Shown here one piece after another: positions 40,881 through 51,741 of a stretch of DNA of 64,000 nt (the first letter of the stretch is position 1; each line of letters opens with the position of its first letter). The stretch covers positions 4,926,001 through 4,990,000 of the forward strand of contig NZ_CP009286.1 of NCBI RefSeq assembly GCF_000758685.1, given 5' to 3'. The DNA is from Paenibacillus stellifer. Lineage in GTDB: Bacteria; Bacillota; Bacilli; Paenibacillales; Paenibacillaceae. The notes under the pieces are model-generated. The model was not told the DNA's origin and made no database searches. It saw nothing but the letters and a program-made list of their open reading frames with translations. Both the position numbers and the translations under genes were made by a program.

Positions 40881-42014
40881 TTATTTGCTATAAGTTACTT
40901 CAAATGCCTTTATAAAACCACCTATTTTACGATTTTCATCATACACGTGTAATGGAAGATCAGCTTTAGGCATCCATATACGACCGATTTCGATCGCTAT
41001 TGCAACTGGTGCGGCTGGAAAAATATGCAATACATTCTCATGACCATGTAACGATTTTATTTTATCCAATGTTAATCTTAGTTCCTCTCGAAACCTCCTA
41101 AGTTGCTGTTTACTCTTAAGAAAATCATTATTAGGTCTTTCTATCGTCAATGTCCAAATGGAAATATTATCGCCTAAAACACCTTGTATTCGAGAATTAT
41201 CTATTGTTGCGCTTAAAGATAAATTCAAGGCAACTGTTTGTTTATATTCTTGTGGTTCCTTCAATATATACTTAAAGTCTTCATTGTGACCTTGCCATTT
41301 CCAGTCTGGGGGTTCTCTATGTAGTTGATACACTTCTACTGATGGAATATCGGAGAGTAACACCCCCAATTCAATGAGTAATGGCTGTGGGGCAAGCGCG
41401 AAAACGGAAAACATTTTCACTAATCCTTCGTTAAGTCTAGGTTTGACTTTATCAGCGAACTGCCGTCGTAAACTTTCACGTTCCATCAGCCAGTAAAATT
41501 CCTCATGATCCTGAAAAGGACTATTTACTAAACTTAATTCTATTCCTGGCTTTTCAGCAGGGTAATTCTCCGGAAACATTGCAAATGCCGCCTTGTCCCA
41601 ACTAACCGGAGCACTATGTTCTCCGATATTTGCTCCATAGAGAAGTATATGACTTCTGAGATCTTCAGATATTGATGTTACCATCTCTATCCTTTGCTCA
41701 TGAGTTCTTTTCATCTCAAGGAGTCTATCTTCTGTATGACCTACTACATCTTCCTTGTCAATTAGCCGATGATGTTCATCACACATTAACATAAGGTTTG
41801 AAATATCGTTCTTAAGTAACTCCGAGCGAACCTTATCTCCACGCGGCCCATCAGGGCTATCTGCTACAATATGAGCAATGTAGGAAATATTAAACTCAAC
41901 CTTAGTTAGACTATCTACCCAAAGAGGCTTATTACACCCTTTGTATTGACATCTACCTGCAGCTTTACCCCAAAGTCTAACTTTTACTCTCTCTGGAATA
42001 TAGGAAACGGACAT
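40881..42014 (-). CDS. cap5: CBASS effector: HNH endonuclease with SAVED domain (Cap5)
   Basis: 377-residue effector nuclease. The N-terminal HNH domain carries zinc Cys in GRCQYKGCNKPLW (Cys22, Cys27) and LMLMCDEHHRLID (Cys78), with catalytic residues His48 (YIAHIVA), Asn73 and His82. The C-terminal SAVED domain, about residues 170-377, has FALAPQPLLIELGVLLSD and HIFPAAPVAIAIEIGR. In known Cap5 proteins, SAVED binds a cyclic oligonucleotide made by the CD-NTase after phage infection and the HNH domain then degrades DNA. It is the last gene of the operon, 29 bases after the E2-like gene. Confidence 0.93.
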   Translation of the reverse strand: MSVSYIPERVKVRLWGKAAGRCQYKGCNKPLWVDSLTKVEFNISYIAHIVADSPDGPRGDKVRSELLKNDISNLMLMCDEHHRLIDKEDVVGHTEDRLLEMKRTHEQRIEMVTSISEDLRSHILLYGANIGEHSAPVSWDKAAFAMFPENYPAEKPGIELSLVNSPFQDHEEFYWLMERESLRRQFADKVKPRLNEGLVKMFSVFALAPQPLLIELGVLLSDIPSVEVYQLHREPPDWKWQGHNEDFKYILKEPQEYKQTVALNLSLSATIDNSRIQGVLGDNISIWTLTIERPNNDFLKSKQQLRRFREELRLTLDKIKSLHGHENVLHIFPAAPVAIAIEIGRIWMPKADLPLHVYDENRKIGGFIKAFEVTYSK

Positions 42015-42043
42015 GGTATATTTCCTCCAAACACTAAGAATTA

Positions 42044-42529
42044 TTATTTATAATCATAATCGTCCTTGCAGTAATAAGCAGGGGGATGTATCCCTTTACC
42101 TTCCCATTTACCAGTTAATAGCCAGATTTCATAGAAGTATAGCCAAAGGGTAGTCCATGGAATTATTGATTTATGTAACCACTGAATTTTCCTCCATTCT
42201 TTTAATTTTGGATAGTATAAGCATAGTGTCTTTTGTCTGTACATATGTGGTATGTCTTTTCCATCTCTTTTTTGTAATTTGGGAGATAGCACCTGTACAG
42301 AAGGCCCCTTATCCTCTGTAAACTCCATCTGAACCTTGTAGACACAACTCAATTCAGTTGGCTGCAATTCTCCAGTCCAGACAAGTTTATTATCGCATAT
42401 ACTAATTGTTGAATCTGGGTATACCCGTTTCAAAGCAAAGGCCTGTTCAGACAATGAAATTCTAAACCCACGGAAAAACTTTTTAGCAGCTCTGTTTCTC
42501 CGCTTTACTTTAGGTTTACGGTGTGCCAT
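42044..42529 (-). CDS. Stand-alone E2-like protein of type II-short CBASS
   Basis: 161 residues with the prokaryotic E2 pattern of short type II CBASS: WTGELQPTELSCVYKV (near 51-66), VQVLSPKL, HMYRQKTLCLYYPKLKEW with His95 and the probable catalytic Cys103, and the C-terminal IIPWTTLWLYFYEIWLLTGK plus GKGIHPP. Such proteins form a covalent link with the C-terminus of the CD-NTase and regulate it; no E1 or JAB protease gene is present, which defines the short form. The start overlaps the CD-NTase 3' end by 14 bases, so translation is coupled. The N-terminus is very basic (KPKVKRRNRAAKK). Confidence 0.88.
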   Translation of the reverse strand: MAHRKPKVKRRNRAAKKFFRGFRISLSEQAFALKRVYPDSTISICDNKLVWTGELQPTELSCVYKVQMEFTEDKGPSVQVLSPKLQKRDGKDIPHMYRQKTLCLYYPKLKEWRKIQWLHKSIIPWTTLWLYFYEIWLLTGKWEGKGIHPPAYYCKDDYDYK

Positions 42530-43655
42530 AGAAAGTGTTTTTACTAATTGGTATCGTGTGAGGCACGGTAGTTGCTGCTAAAATACTACCATTCGCTAAG
42601 ACTCCAAGTTTCCCCTTTTCTCTAAGTGCCTGTTTATATTGGGCCTCTTTAGTAAAACTTTTTTCTATGAGGTCCTTACCAAAATAATTAGACAAGTAGT
42701 TACCAGTTTCGAGTAATCCGGCTCCTTTCAATTTAGGAAGCTCTACCCAGTAGTTATGGAAATCACCAATGAATTTTTTAAAAGCAACATACAGCTCTGG
42801 ATTCTGATCCCATCGTTCACTGAAGATCTCTTTATGATTTGTAGGGTTTAAAACTACTATAGATTCGTCATTTTTAGTTAATTGATTAATTCCTTGGAGA
42901 ATCCCCAACAACGCCTCATAAACACTACCTTGCTTTTGGTAATGTTGTGCTGCAAGAGTAGTGAGAATAACACTGATGGGAGCGTGTTCGCTATCTTCTT
43001 TAAAATACAAATCTCTTCCACGTTTTAGCAATTGAACTGCACGCTTTAAAGGTGGTTTTATTTCAACGGGTTCAGATTCTGGTAACGGTTGAATTTCGGC
43101 ACTTTTCTCGAAATATTCATTTTTGATAAAGTCATTCGCAATTTTATCGAACCAAGTTGCATACCCCTTTGGATTGCTATCTTTCCAACCACCAGTTATA
43201 CTATCTGGTACTTTAACACAGTAAGGAGCATGCCCTATTGTAGGTCGAGCAGGCAATATATCCATGTGATAATTACTTGCATATGTTAAGCGTATACATC
43301 TATTTTTCTTGCTCACCATGGAACTATATACTCCGTGACTTAGCAATATCTTCTCAAGTAAATTAAGAAGTTCCATTGGATCATTAAAAGTTTCTTCATT
43401 CCCATCAATCTCTAAAACACAATCAAGATCGAATTCTTGCTCTTTGAGCGGCTTTACAGTTGTACCTATACGAAGCGAACCTTGTGGGTATATAACGAGT
43501 CTAGCATCCTTAAATTTATCATGCTCCGACAATACATTGGCTACAGCATTATATGAGGTTTCGGCATCTGAATACTGAGTTTGTGTTAATTGTATTTCCA
43601 TACCAATTCGATGAAGTAAATCTTCCATTTGTGTTGAATAAGTAATATTAGCCAT
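42516..43655 (-). CDS. CBASS CD-NTase (cGAS/DncV-like nucleotidyltransferase)
   Basis: 379-residue oligonucleotide cyclase. The active site is complete: GS motif YPQGSLRIGTTVKP (Gly59-Ser60), metal Asp76 and Asp78 in EFDLDCVLEID, and third Asp132 in NYHMDILPAR. The second half is helical (PPLKRAVQLLKRGRDLYF). On phage infection it would make a cyclic di- or trinucleotide that activates the SAVED effector; the clade and product cannot be told from reading alone. The C-terminus ends FYGTP, close to the E2-like gene start. Ribosome binding site AGGAGAT, seven bases before ATG. Confidence 0.92.
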   Translation of the reverse strand: MANITYSTQMEDLLHRIGMEIQLTQTQYSDAETSYNAVANVLSEHDKFKDARLVIYPQGSLRIGTTVKPLKEQEFDLDCVLEIDGNEETFNDPMELLNLLEKILLSHGVYSSMVSKKNRCIRLTYASNYHMDILPARPTIGHAPYCVKVPDSITGGWKDSNPKGYATWFDKIANDFIKNEYFEKSAEIQPLPESEPVEIKPPLKRAVQLLKRGRDLYFKEDSEHAPISVILTTLAAQHYQKQGSVYEALLGILQGINQLTKNDESIVVLNPTNHKEIFSERWDQNPELYVAFKKFIGDFHNYWVELPKLKGAGLLETGNYLSNYFGKDLIEKSFTKEAQYKQALREKGKLGVLANGSILAATTVPHTIPISKNTFYGTP

Positions 43656-43693
43656 AATATTTATCTCCTGACCATTGTGGTTATTAAATTAAG

Positions 43694-43725
43694 GGCGTAG
43701 CTAATAGGTTCCATTTAGCTACGCC
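43694..43725 (-). terminator. Strong hairpin between hsdR and the CBASS operon
   Basis: Perfect 11-bp stem GGCGTAGCTAA/TTAGCTACGCC with a 10-nt loop, starting 10 bases past the hsdR stop. The minus-strand tail is CTTAATTTAATAA, not a clean T-run, so it may be a leaky terminator or an RNA-processing hairpin. No promoter is obvious between it and the CD-NTase. Confidence 0.5.
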
Positions 43726-43734
43726 TGATGTCTG

Positions 43735-46700
43735 TTAGTATTTAAATTCTTCTGTCTCTGCCTGTGCCATCAACTCCGCCTGTTGAAGCACCAAATCAAT
43801 TGCCAATTTTTCAAGATCTGGCGGATATCCGTATTTCTTCAGTAGTCGCTTAACCGTAATCCGCATCTGAGCCCGGACATTCTCCCGGAGAGTCCAGTCC
43901 ACCTTAATATTGTTTTTGATAGCTTGAGTCAACTCGTGTGCGATTTGCTTGAGAACCAGATCCCCCATTAGCTCCTTGGCCGACTCATTAGAAGCTAGCG
44001 CATCATAGAATGCTACTTCTTCCTTAATGAGCCCTAGATCTTCACCTCGCTTGACGGCTGCGTTCATCTCTTTAGCCATCTGAATGAGCTCTTCAATGAC
44101 CTGCGTCGTCTCAATTGTCCGATTGTTGTATTTCCGAATGGCTTCATCGAGCATTTCAGAGAATTTTTTCGACTGCACGATGCTTGTGCGAGATACAGCC
44201 TTCACCTTCCCTTGAAGGAGTCTTCTGAGCAGTTCGACAGCGAGGTTCTTTTGCTTCAAACCGCGAACATGCTCCAAGAACTCATTCGATAAAATCGCAA
44301 TGTTAGGCTTCTGTAAGCCCACCGCTTCGAGGATATCGACAACTTCATCAGACATGACCGACTTGGAAATCAGCTGATTGAGCTCCGCATCCAACTCATT
44401 AGTCGTTTTCTTTTTGTTCTCCGTGGTAATGATTTTGACGATGCCTGATTTCACAGCTTTGTAGAAGCTGATCTCCAGGTTAACCGACTCCGCGGCCTCT
44501 GTCGTTGCGCATAGCGCATAAGCCTTCGCCAGCTCTGTTGTCCAATTAACAAAATTGCGTTTGCCTTGATCGCCGAGCCCAAGCACATAGTCAACAGTCT
44601 CAACAATTGCCTTCATCCGTTCGGAAGCTTTCTCCGACGAATATTTCGAAAATTCATGTCCATGCAATTGTTCGCGAATGAGCTGTATACGCTCCAACAT
44701 GAAATCAACTGCTTGGTCCGTATCAATTCCTGCAGTCTTGCGGTCATTTTCCGTGTATTGCTGGAGTGCCGACTTCAACATATCCGCAATGCCGATATAG
44801 TCTACGATCAAGCCACCTGGCTTGTCACGGAATACGCGGTTAACACGGGCAATAGCCTGCATAAGATTATGACCCTTCATCGGCTTATCAATATACATCG
44901 TGTTCATGCTTGGCACGTCAAACCCGGTCAACCACATATCCCTCACGATGACGATCCCCAGCGGGTCATTTAAATCCTTCATTCGTTTGGCCAGATGCTC
45001 ACGGCGCCGTTTTGTCCCGATATAGGGCTGCCATTCCGCAGGGTCGCTTGAGCTTCCGGTCATGACGATTTTGATTTTACCTTCGTTGTCGTCATCACTA
45101 TGCCAGTCCGGGCGAAGAGCGATAATCTCCTTGTAGAGATCGATCGCAATGCGCCGCGACATGACGACGATCATGGCTTTGCCGAATATGGCCCCTTGGC
45201 GCTGCTCATAATGCTCAACCATATCCTTTGCGACCTTTTTGATCCGTTTCTCCGCACCGGCAAGCGCTTCAAGACGCGCCCATCTGGACTTAAGCTTCTC
45301 TTGCTGAGTATACTCCTGATACTCGGTAATCTCTTCGTATTCATCATCGATAACCGGCCGCTCTGTATCCGACAACTCCAACCGGGCGATCCGGCTCTCA
45401 TAGTAAATCTTGACGGTCGTCCCATCCTCTACAGCGCGGGTCATGTCATAAATATCAATATAGTCACCAAATACAGCTGGAGTGTTCTTATCCGTCAACT
45501 CAACCGGTGTTCCAGTATACCCGATATAAGAAGCGTTCGGTAAGGCGTCACGCATATATTTCGCATAGCCGTACTTGATGTTGGCTTCCTCATCCGATGT
45601 GACCATTTCCGCCTGAAAGCCGTATTGACTGCGATGTGCTTCGTCCGCCATTACGATGACATTACGACGGTCTGTGAGGACAGGATACTGGGATTCGCCT
45701 TCTTCAGGTGAGAACTTATGCACGGTTGTAAAAATAATCCCGCCCGATTCTACCGACAGCAGCTGCTTTAAGTGAGTACGGTCTTCGGCGTGTTGCGGAG
45801 TTTGGCGGAGCAAGTCATTCGACTTGCTAAATGTGGCATACAACTGATCATCCAGATCATTACGGTCTGTTACAACGACAATCGTCGGGTTATCAAGAGT
45901 CAGGACCAGTTTACCTGCATAGAAGACCATTGATAGGCTTTTACCAGAACCCTGCGTATGCCAGATGACGCCGATCTTGCGGTCGCCTTCTTCCAGTGTC
46001 GCTCTTTCTGTAGCCGCAATCGCCTTATTCGTGGCATGATACTGATGGTATCCGGCCAATATTTTGAATAGATGTTCACCATCTGTCTGAAATAAAACAA
46101 AATGCTTGATGATGTCGAGCAGCCGGTTTTTCTCGAACATGCCCTTAATCAGCACTTCGAGCTGCGGCAGGGAGGAGGATGCAACATCCTCTCCATCAAT
46201 GGTTCGCCACATCATGAATCGTTCCTCGTCAGCCGTCAGTGTCCCTACTCTGGCATTGACCCCGTCACTGATGACCATAAAGGAATTGTATGTGAATAGG
46301 GACGGGATCGCCTTTTTATAAGTCTGCACCTGATTATACGCATCACTGATTCCCACTTCTTCATTTGAAGCGCTCTTCAGCTCCAGAACCGCTATCGGAA
46401 GGCCATTGACGAACACCACAACATCCGGGCGTTTATCGACCTGGTTCTCAATCACCGTAAACTGATTCACCACAAGAAAATCATTATTGTCAACGCGGTC
46501 CGGATGCGTATCAAACAACCGGACTTTCTCGGTCGGATAATCGCCGTTGGCGTTCCGATACTGGACATCGATGCCGTCCGTAATCATCTTCTGGATTGCT
46601 TTGTTGTTGATCATCAAGCTTGGACTGCGAGGCACTTCGATGATACGAATTGCTTCCTCGATGGCCTCACGCGGCAGATGCTTGTTAATACGGATAAGGG

Positions 46701-46872
46701 CTTCACGTAGGCGTTCTTCTAGGATGACGTCCTGATAAAACTGCCTTTCAGGGTATTCTCCTTCAGGTGAAATCTCCGGACCGTAGGCTTTGTTGTAGTT
46801 CAGTTCTTCGAACCATTCCAGAGCCGCTTGTTCCAAGTCGCTCTCGGTGTAGGATGTGGTGTATAGGGCCAT
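43735..46872 (-). CDS. hsdR: Type I restriction endonuclease subunit R
   Basis: 1045 residues, normal for HsdR. Order: PD-(D/E)XK nuclease with [20 protein letters not shown] (near residues 150-169), SF2 motor with Walker [19 protein letters not shown] (near 308), DEAH-like [16 protein letters not shown] and later helicase motifs ([30 protein letters not shown] read in part; [10 protein letters not shown]), and a helical C-terminus that contacts HsdM. It translocates and cuts unmodified DNA. It follows hsdS by 16 bases. Confidence 0.95.
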   Translation of the reverse strand: MALYTTSYTESDLEQAALEWFEELNYNKAYGPEISPEGEYPERQFYQDVILEERLREALIRINKHLPREAIEEAIRIIEVPRSPSLMINNKAIQKMITDGIDVQYRNANGDYPTEKVRLFDTHPDRVDNNDFLVVNQFTVIENQVDKRPDVVVFVNGLPIAVLELKSASNEEVGISDAYNQVQTYKKAIPSLFTYNSFMVISDGVNARVGTLTADEERFMMWRTIDGEDVASSSLPQLEVLIKGMFEKNRLLDIIKHFVLFQTDGEHLFKILAGYHQYHATNKAIAATERATLEEGDRKIGVIWHTQGSGKSLSMVFYAGKLVLTLDNPTIVVVTDRNDLDDQLYATFSKSNDLLRQTPQHAEDRTHLKQLLSVESGGIIFTTVHKFSPEEGESQYPVLTDRRNVIVMADEAHRSQYGFQAEMVTSDEEANIKYGYAKYMRDALPNASYIGYTGTPVELTDKNTPAVFGDYIDIYDMTRAVEDGTTVKIYYESRIARLELSDTERPVIDDEYEEITEYQEYTQQEKLKSRWARLEALAGAEKRIKKVAKDMVEHYEQRQGAIFGKAMIVVMSRRIAIDLYKEIIALRPDWHSDDDNEGKIKIVMTGSSSDPAEWQPYIGTKRRREHLAKRMKDLNDPLGIVIVRDMWLTGFDVPSMNTMYIDKPMKGHNLMQAIARVNRVFRDKPGGLIVDYIGIADMLKSALQQYTENDRKTAGIDTDQAVDFMLERIQLIREQLHGHEFSKYSSEKASERMKAIVETVDYVLGLGDQGKRNFVNWTTELAKAYALCATTEAAESVNLEISFYKAVKSGIVKIITTENKKKTTNELDAELNQLISKSVMSDEVVDILEAVGLQKPNIAILSNEFLEHVRGLKQKNLAVELLRRLLQGKVKAVSRTSIVQSKKFSEMLDEAIRKYNNRTIETTQVIEELIQMAKEMNAAVKRGEDLGLIKEEVAFYDALASNESAKELMGDLVLKQIAHELTQAIKNNIKVDWTLRENVRAQMRITVKRLLKKYGYPPDLEKLAIDLVLQQAELMAQAETEEFKY

Positions 46873-46888
46873 GGTGCACCTCCTTTAG

Positions 46889-48199
46889 TTAGGTAGTGGA
46901 GTATTGGGCGTTACTTTCGGCTGCCAGGGGCAGGTCGGAAGATTGAGAAATGGGATATTCCTTATTCAAGGGAACTCGGACTTCTCCTGACATGAGTTTG
47001 GGGAGGAGAGAGTCGCGAATGTCCGCCAATTGCTTATTCTGTAAGCCAAGCCCAGATATCTGTTCAAATATCGCTTCTACTGTTTTACTGAATAGTGTGA
47101 TGATTGATTTATTCCCTACGGGCATTCTATAATTCAAGGTTGCTTTAGGTTTTGCCCTTTGACGGCTGTTAGTAGATCCGGTTGTATTGCTGATAAGGAA
47201 TTGATAAAACGATTCAGAGTTAAATACAGAATAACAGAATGCAAAAGTCTCCGGATCTTTGGGTAAATAATTCATGAATTCTGTAGAACAAATTGTATCT
47301 TCAGTTATACAGTAGGGCCTCCATACTCTTTTGGTTTCAGGATTTAACTTTGAAACTAGAATTGAGTTTCTATGCACCTTATACTTGTTACTCTTTATAG
47401 AAGCTCCCAGTTCAAATACAGGCAATTTACCATCATCAAAGGCAGGAATACTATAATGCTCAAACACTTTATCAGTCAGTAGATGTGGGTTAACCCCTTC
47501 AGTGCTAATATTGCAAAATTCCTCTAAAATGGAAACTCTCCACCCCTTTGGAATCAACCCCAACTCACTTTCCTCAAACTCACCTCCGCTAGACTTATAA
47601 GGTTCACCGTTTTCATTCGAGAACTCAAAATCTACAAACCAGCGTTTGAAAAGGGCTTGGGCCATTTCTTCTAGGTTTTTGTTAATGGCGTTGTTGAGTT
47701 CAATTTTATCATCGATTGCCTTTAATATTTTTGATATTCCCCTTTGTTCTGGCAACGATGGAAGTAATACTTTTACCATGTTTAGATTTGCTTTTGTAAG
47801 TTTTGGTTGTACAGACCCTGTAATATAACCGCTAATATCAGTATTATTAATGTAATAGTATAGAAAGTATAGATCGGATAGATCATTGTTTAGCAGAATA
47901 TGGGCGTGATTATTAACCCAGAACTTGCCCTTAGCTATGTTAGCAATATGTTGTTTTTTTGATTTTAGATTTTCGCCATCCTCTGCAATCAATAAATATT
48001 CTCCATCAAAAAGGTAATTTTCCACATAATCAATTATCCCTTGTGCACCATAATATGGATATACCTTTTTCAATCTTTCTCTTTCCCTTGAAGATAATGG
48101 GACGCGTTTGCTATTTAGATTAACAGCTAACTCTTCGAGTTTCTTTTCTTCCCATTCAGAATTCAAACCCAATCCCCCCAAGCTGCTTGCGAATCTCAT
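46889..48199 (-). CDS. hsdS: Type I restriction specificity subunit
   Basis: 436 residues with two target-recognition domains. The first runs to about residue 150, ending [20 protein letters not shown], followed by the conserved helix [20 protein letters not shown] and the marker [11 protein letters not shown]; the second starts near [15 protein letters not shown]. It chooses the bipartite DNA site for modification and cutting. The reading from ATG 48199 overlaps hsdM by 44 bases; a TTG at 48166, just before [10 protein letters not shown] and after a G-rich site, is a plausible alternative and leaves an 11-base overlap. Confidence 0.92.
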   Translation of the reverse strand: MRFASSLGGLGLNSEWEEKKLEELAVNLNSKRVPLSSRERERLKKVYPYYGAQGIIDYVENYLFDGEYLLIAEDGENLKSKKQHIANIAKGKFWVNNHAHILLNNDLSDLYFLYYYINNTDISGYITGSVQPKLTKANLNMVKVLLPSLPEQRGISKILKAIDDKIELNNAINKNLEEMAQALFKRWFVDFEFSNENGEPYKSSGGEFEESELGLIPKGWRVSILEEFCNISTEGVNPHLLTDKVFEHYSIPAFDDGKLPVFELGASIKSNKYKVHRNSILVSKLNPETKRVWRPYCITEDTICSTEFMNYLPKDPETFAFCYSVFNSESFYQFLISNTTGSTNSRQRAKPKATLNYRMPVGNKSIITLFSKTVEAIFEQISGLGLQNKQLADIRDSLLPKLMSGEVRVPLNKEYPISQSSDLPLAAESNAQYSTT

Positions 48200-49679
48200 C
48201 TTCCAGATGCCGCGATTTTGCGAATCTCTCCGCCAACTCCGATGTCAGCCTTGCCATCTTATCCTCAAACGGCTCGCTGTCCTCTTCGACATCCTCAATA
48301 CCTACATATCGCCCAGGAGTCAATATATACTCATGCTCCTGCACTTCCGCAAGTTTTGCAGCTTTGCAAAAACCCTTAACGTCCTCATAAACTCCGGCCT
48401 CAGTCTGTCCACGCCAGGCGTGGTAAGTATCCGCTATCTTCTTGACATCCCCCAACGTCAGCTCACGATGCGTACGGTCAGCCATTCTCCCCATTTTACG
48501 CGCATCGATAAACAGAATTTCGCCGCGATGATCACGAAGCCCTCGTGGAGCCTTATTCTTCGTCATAAACCAAAGGCAGACTGGAATTTGGGTCGAGTAG
48601 AACAACTGTCCCGGCAGCGTAACAATGCAGTCCACCAAATCCGCGTTAACCAGTTTGCTCCGAATGTCCCATTCAGCCGTTGTACTCGTAGACATCGAAC
48701 CATTTGCCAACACGAAGCCGGCCACACCGCTTGGAGCCAGCTTGTTCACCATATGCTGAATCCAGGCGTAGTTGGCATTGCCTGCCGGCGGAATGCCATA
48801 CGACCAACGGGCGTCATCGGTGAGTCTATCGCCGCCCCAGTCACTAATATTGAATGGAGGATTGGCCAGGATGTAATCTGCCTTCAAATTCTTGTGCAGA
48901 TCATTATGAAATGTATCTGCATGATGTTCGCCCAAGTTGCTGTCGATTCCGCGGATCGCCAAGTTCATTTTGCACAGCTTCCAGGTTGTCGGGTTCGACT
49001 CTTGACCATATACAGCGATATCTCCGAGCTTACCCTGATGCTCCTCGACGAACTTCTCACTCTGAACGAACATTCCGCCCGATCCGCAGCATGGGTCATA
49101 GACACGGCCCTTGAATGGCTCAATCATCTCGACGAGCAGGCGGACAACACTGTTCGGCGTGTAAAACTCGCCGCCGTTCTTACCTTCAGCGCTGGCAAAT
49201 TTGCTAAGGAAGTACTCATAAACCCGGCCAAGTACGTCTTTGGAACGACTATCTTCATCGCCAACTTTGAATGAGAACAAGTCTATAACTTCACCAAGGC
49301 GTGTTTTATCCAGAGCGGGTCTTGCATAGTCCTTCGGCAAAACACCTTTCAGCGATGCGTTCTCCTTCTCAATGTCGACCATTGCCTGGTCAATAATTTG
49401 ACCAATTTCCGGCTTCTTCGCATTGTTCTTGATGTGGCTCCAACGAGCATCCTTCGGTACCCAGAAGATATTAGCGGCTACATATTCATCGCGATCTTCC
49501 GGATCCGCATAGGGTTCATTCTTCAGTGCTTCATATTTCTCTTCAAAAGCATCCGATACATATTTAAGGAATAACAGGCCTAAGACGACATGCTTATACT
49601 CTGCCGAATCCATGCTGCCCCGCAGCTTGTCGGCCATGCTCCACAATTTTTCTTCAAAACCTAGATTCGCTGTTGCCAT
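48156..49679 (-). CDS. hsdM: Type I DNA methyltransferase subunit M
   Basis: 507-residue N6-adenine methyltransferase. HsdM N-terminal helical domain ([20 protein letters not shown] read in part), SAM-binding motif [17 protein letters not shown] (near residue 198), and catalytic motif [17 protein letters not shown] (near 275). It methylates the site set by HsdS and is part of the restriction complex. It follows the methyltransferase-like fusion gene by 13 bases. Both catalytic motifs are intact, in contrast with that neighbour. Confidence 0.95.
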   Translation of the reverse strand: MATANLGFEEKLWSMADKLRGSMDSAEYKHVVLGLLFLKYVSDAFEEKYEALKNEPYADPEDRDEYVAANIFWVPKDARWSHIKNNAKKPEIGQIIDQAMVDIEKENASLKGVLPKDYARPALDKTRLGEVIDLFSFKVGDEDSRSKDVLGRVYEYFLSKFASAEGKNGGEFYTPNSVVRLLVEMIEPFKGRVYDPCCGSGGMFVQSEKFVEEHQGKLGDIAVYGQESNPTTWKLCKMNLAIRGIDSNLGEHHADTFHNDLHKNLKADYILANPPFNISDWGGDRLTDDARWSYGIPPAGNANYAWIQHMVNKLAPSGVAGFVLANGSMSTSTTAEWDIRSKLVNADLVDCIVTLPGQLFYSTQIPVCLWFMTKNKAPRGLRDHRGEILFIDARKMGRMADRTHRELTLGDVKKIADTYHAWRGQTEAGVYEDVKGFCKAAKLAEVQEHEYILTPGRYVGIEDVEEDSEPFEDKMARLTSELAERFAKSRHLEDEIRKQLGGIGFEF

Positions 49680-49692
49680 TTTTGCTTCCTCC

Positions 49693-51279
49693 TCAGTAGA
49701 GCTCGCTGTAAATTTCGTTCTTTACTTGCCCCCATCTATCAGTTGCCTCACGAATCTTTTGCTTGAACCGTTCTTTTTCCTCATTATAGCGATTGACTCG
49801 ATTATTCTGCTCGTCGCGGGGAAGGAGCGGGAGTTCTATTTCTCCCACATCTGAGGGATTCAAATTCAGAACGGTTGTCCCTCGCTGGAAGCTCTGGATC
49901 AGTGTCGTTCCCACCGGACTTTCCAGGAATATCCTGGCATATCCGCTAATAATGGACTCTTTAAATCGAATGACAATAATGTTGGCAGAAGCTATTACCG
50001 TTCCTTCTGTTTCTGGAAAGACAGCCAGTTTATTCACCGTGCCTCGACAAGCCATGACCAGATCACCGGGTAGGATTTCATAACGTTTGATCTTCCGCGC
50101 TTCTTCATCTATCGTCTCCAATTGATCCGTTTGCACTTCGCCCTCTTCTATGTTGGAGATATTTAATACTTTGATGTTGCCTGCTCTAAGATCTTGCTTG
50201 AGAACAGATTTGCCCCGGAATATATCTGCCACATCCCTTAATTTCACCTTAGGAACAGGCGCTTCTTGAAAAGATTTCAACGTATCTTGATCTTCATCAA
50301 GCAGCATATCTATTCGCCAGTTCTCCAGCCGTGCAAAAGCTTCAGCGTGAACTGAAATTTCTCGTTCTGGTTCCAAGAACATCTTCTGAAGCTGTAGACG
50401 ACCTATAATCACTTGCTGTGAAGGCGACCTTCCAAACTCAACCTGATAAGTCTTGACCGACAGATAAGGCCGAAACAACCCATCAGGCAGCATATGTAAG
50501 GTTTGGACAGGAGTCGACTTATTTATCTGTTCTCGCCACTGCGCGTTAGGCCCGGATTGGAACAACATTCGTGCAGGGAGTGTAACACTTATTCTCCCGT
50601 TATCTTGTAACAGTGGGATTAAGTGATTGACGGCAACGCCTTCCGAGTCTCTAATAATTGCATCTTCAACCTCATCCATCTTTATTCCGAATTTCGGAAT
50701 GGTTAAGATAGCGTCAACCTTCTCGGACAGAGGCAATGGTTGATAAATCGATCCCTGAATAATACGGACATTCGGATAAGACTCAAAATAAGTCTTCAAC
50801 AGCTTGGCAATGATGTAATTCTCGGTTATCAACGTAATCGTAAACGGGAGCTTGTACAATTGATTTTCGGCCAGACCGCGCAAGTATTTCTCTGCTTCTG
50901 CAATCAACAGCGTTCGATAGTGGTATCGTTCACACATGTCTTTAAATCTGTTCATTAAGCTCGTATGAACAATAATCCCGCCTGTTACTCGGTCTTGCTG
51001 AATCGTCTGTATGGCATAGTCTAATAAATCCATCTCTTTGCCTACTTGATAGAGTCTAAAGAACAAATCCCGATCACCAGGAAAATGTCCAAACTCACGC
51101 TCACCCGCATACTGATTCATCCACTGGAATAGCGTTTCAGGTTCCAGAATAGAATTGTGTGCTGCACCCTGCAACTGTAACGCTCTATTCGTCTGAACAA
51201 CTCGCACGGCTTCTCGTAGCAGTTGATCTCTTGTGCTAATGTTATGAAGCAAGCAAATATTCCAAAATGTTTCAATCAA
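49693..51279 (-). CDS. Methyltransferase-like protein fused to a type I target-recognition domain
   Basis: About 528 residues from the TTG at 51279 (after GAGGGTGG); an ATG at 51378 would add 33 hydrophobic residues that look untranslated. The first 340 residues follow the N6-adenine methyltransferase layout, including [27 protein letters not shown] and [20 protein letters not shown]. However, the NPPF position reads LTIPKFG and I find no DPxxGSG motif, so it is probably inactive. The last 180 residues are HsdS-like: [67 protein letters not shown]. It is first in the hsd operon, 13 bases before hsdM. Role unknown; a second specificity factor or regulator are options. Confidence 0.78.
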   Translation of the reverse strand: MIETFWNICLLHNISTRDQLLREAVRVVQTNRALQLQGAAHNSILEPETLFQWMNQYAGEREFGHFPGDRDLFFRLYQVGKEMDLLDYAIQTIQQDRVTGGIIVHTSLMNRFKDMCERYHYRTLLIAEAEKYLRGLAENQLYKLPFTITLITENYIIAKLLKTYFESYPNVRIIQGSIYQPLPLSEKVDAILTIPKFGIKMDEVEDAIIRDSEGVAVNHLIPLLQDNGRISVTLPARMLFQSGPNAQWREQINKSTPVQTLHMLPDGLFRPYLSVKTYQVEFGRSPSQQVIIGRLQLQKMFLEPEREISVHAEAFARLENWRIDMLLDEDQDTLKSFQEAPVPKVKLRDVADIFRGKSVLKQDLRAGNIKVLNISNIEEGEVQTDQLETIDEEARKIKRYEILPGDLVMACRGTVNKLAVFPETEGTVIASANIIVIRFKESIISGYARIFLESPVGTTLIQSFQRGTTVLNLNPSDVGEIELPLLPRDEQNNRVNRYNEEKERFKQKIREATDRWGQVKNEIYSELY

Positions 51280-51579
51280 TATACCACCCTCTAGCACTAG
51301 GAACTTACTCCTAAATAATACCACAATAAAATCGAGTATTTCAATACTAAATAAAAGAGACAATCCTTTCAGTTCCATAGTTTAGCAGTTTCAAACGGTC
51401 GGGGACGTAATGGAATCTCACTAGAAAGACTGTGATTGCCAACCGAGGTTACAGCATGAACAATATTCTACATGAAATTGAAAGTCAGAACAGATTTGCA
51501 ATGAGTTCCCAGTCGCTTTTAACCTCCAGAAATATCCTTCCTCCCGGGTAGCCCATCCTTTATTCGCAGTATTCCCCTT

Positions 51580-51627
51580 AAAAAAGACTAATGGCTTCGC
51601 CATTTGATTACAATAGGCGAAGCCATT
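51580..51627 (-). terminator. Intrinsic terminator after glmS
   Basis: AATGGCTTCGCC/GGCGAAGCCATT, a 12-bp stem with a 14-nt loop; the minus-strand tail is TAGTCTTTTTT. It lies about 115 bases past the glmS stop codon and separates glmS from the restriction genes. Confidence 0.82.
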
Positions 51628-51741
51628 AGCTAAAAATTTTATTTATTTAAATCTTAGCAATTTCAGTCCTATTTTATCCAGAAGCAAACGTATGATTAAC
51701 CTTCAGACCAACTTTTATATCACTGTTCCACCCGAAATCCC

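Noticed and set aside
51421..51603. 60-codon minus-strand frame after glmS
   Set aside because: Its first codons overlap the glmS terminator stem and it has no family resemblance; probably chance.
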